Assembly: GCA_022447885.1 (NCBI GenBank)
Contig: JAKUTA010000056.1
Span: 1 to 7,512 of the forward strand
Direction of reading: 5' to 3'
Source: Candidatus Poseidoniales archaeon
Lineage (GTDB): Archaea > Thermoplasmatota > Poseidoniia > Poseidoniales > Thalassarchaeaceae
DNA length: 7,512 bases
Part shown: positions 6,297-7,512 of the stretch, in pieces
Position numbering within the stretch: the first letter of the stretch is position 1
Layout: each line of letters starts with the position of its first letter
Translations under genes and position numbers: made by a program
Notes under the pieces: generated by a model
What the model was told of the DNA's origin: nothing
Seen by the model: the letters and a program-made list of their open reading frames with translations, nothing else
Database searches by the model: none

Positions 6297-6635
6297 ATGA
6301 GCGCAGCCACGACGGATGAGTTCGTGCGGCATCTGCAGGCTGAACTGGAGGATGTGGAACAGATCCAGGACAAGCGCCTGCGTGAGCAGCGCATGTGGCG
6401 GTTGGAGGCGGCGTTGCAGGAAGCGTTGGAGTTCCAGGCGCACGTACTCGCCCGCGAAGCGGAGGAGATCGAACCGTTCGAGGAGGTCCCGAGCGTCCGT
6501 CTGTTAGCTTCGCGTGACGCCGGTGATGACGAGGCTGAAGAAGTGCTGGACGCAGACTCATCGGTCTGCAGACACTGTGACGAGGACCTGGACCCAGAAG
6601 TTCCGTTCTGCCCCGCGTGCGGTCGCTACCAGTGA
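6297..6635 (+). CDS. Small helical protein with C-terminal four-cysteine zinc ribbon
   Basis: I do not recognise this 112-residue protein by name. Residues 7-60 are charged and rich in Glu, Gln, Arg, Leu and Ala, with the spacing expected of a long amphipathic or coiled-coil helix. Residues 61-88 are acidic and probably disordered. The end is a compact zinc ribbon: Cys91-x2-Cys94 and Cys105-x2-Cys108 (CRHC and CPAC followed by GRYQ), with only ten residues between the pairs. Such ribbons occur in small proteins that bind nucleic acid or other proteins, but no function can be assigned. The ATG at 6297 was preferred to the in-frame TTG at 6246 because the latter has no translation signal and lies upstream of the TATA-like element. 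It diverges from the isopentenyl phosphate kinase gene and converges on kptA with three bases between stops. Confidence 0.75.
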   Translation: MSAATTDEFVRHLQAELEDVEQIQDKRLREQRMWRLEAALQEALEFQAHVLAREAEEIEPFEEVPSVRLLASRDAGDDEAEEVLDADSSVCRHCDEDLDPEVPFCPACGRYQ

Positions 6636-6638
6636 ATC

Positions 6639-7358
6639 TCATTCCTCTTCGGAGGAGGTGACGACTTCGGACAGCGGCTCATCGTCTTCCCACGAATCGA
6701 CAAGAAGTTCGTATTCTCGGTTGTCAGCAGGAAGCAGCTGGCAGTATTCGGGAGGGGTCTCCTCGGTGAGGTAGACGGTCGTGCCCGCGCGGAAGATGGT
6801 GTTTCCATCCGCTTGCATCTGAATCGTGTCGACCTCGATGATCAATGGGTGTGCATGGTGGACGCGGCCGGCGTTGCACGCATCAGTCACAGTCTTCGAG
6901 AGATGGACCCACCGTCGTCCTCCCGGCTTGATCCCAGTCTCGAGCAGAACTTCCAGTTCCTCTTCTGGACAGGGATAGAACAACAGGTCAGGAATAAGGT
7001 CTGTAGGGAGATCCAGTTCGATCTCCACAGTGTGCGCATAAGTCGCTCGGACCATGCCACCGCGAACCTCGTAACGACCCTTTTCATCGATCTCCGTGAT
7101 CGCCTCGATGTGCCTGTCACGCAGCCAGTGAAGTCGTCTGTCCCGCTTCGACAACGCGTTCGAGAGGTCGCGGATGCTCACCCAGCCGTTGAGGTCCATC
7201 TCAAGGTCGAACTTCTCGGGGAAATGACGGAGGATGCCCGCCATCCTACGGGCGATGCTGTCACGTTCTCGGCCGTTCATGACGAACTTCCCTTCGTCGT
7301 TGCAGGCGGGGCACACTTCACCCTCGACGTGGCCGTGAAGTCGGCAGTGTCGAATCAT
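6639..7358 (-). CDS. kptA: KptA/Tpt1-type RNA 2'-phosphotransferase with N-terminal zinc knuckle
   Basis: The family transfers an internal RNA 2'-phosphate to NAD+, giving ADP-ribose 1'',2''-cyclic phosphate; its archaeal substrate is unsettled. In this 239-residue protein residues 5-19 form a probable zinc knuckle (Cys5, His8, Cys16, Cys19). The KptA domain follows: LRHFPEKF with Arg44-His45, LDxNGWVSIRDL, VRATYAHT with Arg104, WVHLS (His152) and AGRVHHAHPLIIEVD with Arg165, then AGTTVYLTEETPPEY. These match the Arg-His, Arg and Arg residues shown to be essential in yeast Tpt1. The usual LYHGT element is replaced by LFYPCP, so one ADP-ribosyltransferase histidine is missing. The last ~25 residues are a Glu and Ser-rich tail. 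ATG 7358 was chosen over GTG 7397 because it begins right before the zinc knuckle and has a TATA-like element about 29 bases upstream. Confidence 0.88.
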   Translation of the reverse strand: MIRHCRLHGHVEGEVCPACNDEGKFVMNGRERDSIARRMAGILRHFPEKFDLEMDLNGWVSIRDLSNALSKRDRRLHWLRDRHIEAITEIDEKGRYEVRGGMVRATYAHTVEIELDLPTDLIPDLLFYPCPEEELEVLLETGIKPGGRRWVHLSKTVTDACNAGRVHHAHPLIIEVDTIQMQADGNTIFRAGTTVYLTEETPPEYCQLLPADNREYELLVDSWEDDEPLSEVVTSSEEE

Positions 7359-7384
7359 GACGGAGCCGGCGACCCGTGACCTCC

Positions 7385-7390
7385 TGATAA
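7385..7390 (-). promoter_or_regulatory. TATA-like element for kptA
   Basis: TTATCA on the minus strand is centred about 29 bases before the kptA ATG at 7358, compatible with a leaderless or nearly leaderless transcript. An AGGAGGT sequence overlaps it on the downstream side but lies about 20 bases from the ATG, too far to act as a ribosome binding site. Confidence 0.3.
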
Positions 7391-7437
7391 CCCCCACGGT
7401 ATGGCTTGATGGCGGGAGACAGCAGGGGTCGTGAATG

Positions 7438-7443
7438 TTTATG
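7438..7443 (+). promoter_or_regulatory. TATA-like box for the thiolase-like gene
   Basis: TTTATG is centred 26-27 bases before the ATG at 7467, the expected distance for a leaderless archaeal mRNA. It lies in the 108-base divergent gap between kptA and the thiolase-like gene. Confidence 0.38.
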
Positions 7444-7466
7444 GCGACCTCACCGGTCGAGGGAGC

Positions 7467-7512
7467 ATGGCGGCTGTCATCGTAGGCTACGCCCGCTCTC
7501 CGTTCACCCCCG
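7467..7512 (+). CDS. Thiolase-like protein, N-terminal fragment (acetyl-CoA acetyltransferase family)
   Basis: Only the first 15 codons are inside the window; the gene runs off the right edge. The translation MAAVIVGYARSPFTP resembles the start of thiolase-fold enzymes, which typically open with a short beta strand followed by Gly-x-x-Arg-(Thr/Ser)-Pro-(Phe/Ile). Family members make acetoacetyl-CoA for the mevalonate pathway or cleave ketoacyl-CoA in beta-oxidation; the fragment cannot tell which, and it contains none of the catalytic residues. The ATG is preceded by GAGGGAG and, further up, a TATA-like box. An upstream ATG at 7441 is in another frame and soon meets a stop. The call rests on a very short match. 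Confidence 0.55.
   Translation, partial: MAAVIVGYARSPFTP

Noticed and set aside
7359..7397. Longer kptA start at GTG 7397
   Set aside because: It adds 13 residues before the zinc knuckle that such proteins normally lack and would overlap the TATA-like element.
1..7512. CRISPR arrays, insertion sequences, tRNA or rRNA genes
   Set aside because: No regularly spaced repeats, transposase-like frames, terminal inverted repeats or tRNA-like cloverleaf sequences were seen on reading the window.

Overview
The window looks like a piece of an archaeal chromosome, most probably from a Marine Group II (Poseidoniales) or related Thermoplasmatota lineage. The archaeal assignment is firm: uS12 and uS7 are of the archaeal type, the elongation factor is an EF-2 with the diphthamide-site motif, there is an isopentenyl phosphate kinase (alternative mevalonate pathway), and several starts have TATA-like boxes about 27 bases upstream. 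The finer placement is a guess from overall similarity of EF-2 and base composition.

Layout. Positions 104-3587 (+) hold a translation block: rpsL (uS12), rpsG (uS7) and, after a 150-base gap with its own promoter-like element and a strong hairpin, the EF-2 gene. A convergent isoprenoid block lies on the minus strand: isopentenyl phosphate kinase (6211-5354) followed by one long gene (5319-3628). That gene fuses a type I isopentenyl-diphosphate isomerase to a trans-polyprenyl diphosphate synthase of probable GGPP type. Divergent from the kinase is a small helical protein ending in a four-cysteine zinc ribbon (6297-6635, +). It converges, 3 bases apart, on a KptA/Tpt1-type RNA 2'-phosphotransferase with an N-terminal zinc knuckle (7358-6639, -). 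At the right edge, divergent from KptA, the first 15 codons of a thiolase-like gene begin at 7467.

How it fits together. The kinase makes IPP from isopentenyl phosphate, the isomerase domain makes DMAPP, and the synthase domain condenses them to the C20 precursor of archaeal lipids. The two adjacent genes therefore cover the whole segment from IP to GGPP. If the edge thiolase makes acetoacetyl-CoA, the entry to the same pathway is nearby too, but this is inference. No insertion sequence, CRISPR array, tRNA or rRNA was seen. The most unusual features are the isomerase-synthase fusion, the 8-bp hairpin directly before the EF-2 start, and the KptA homologue that lacks the usual His-Gly-Thr element.
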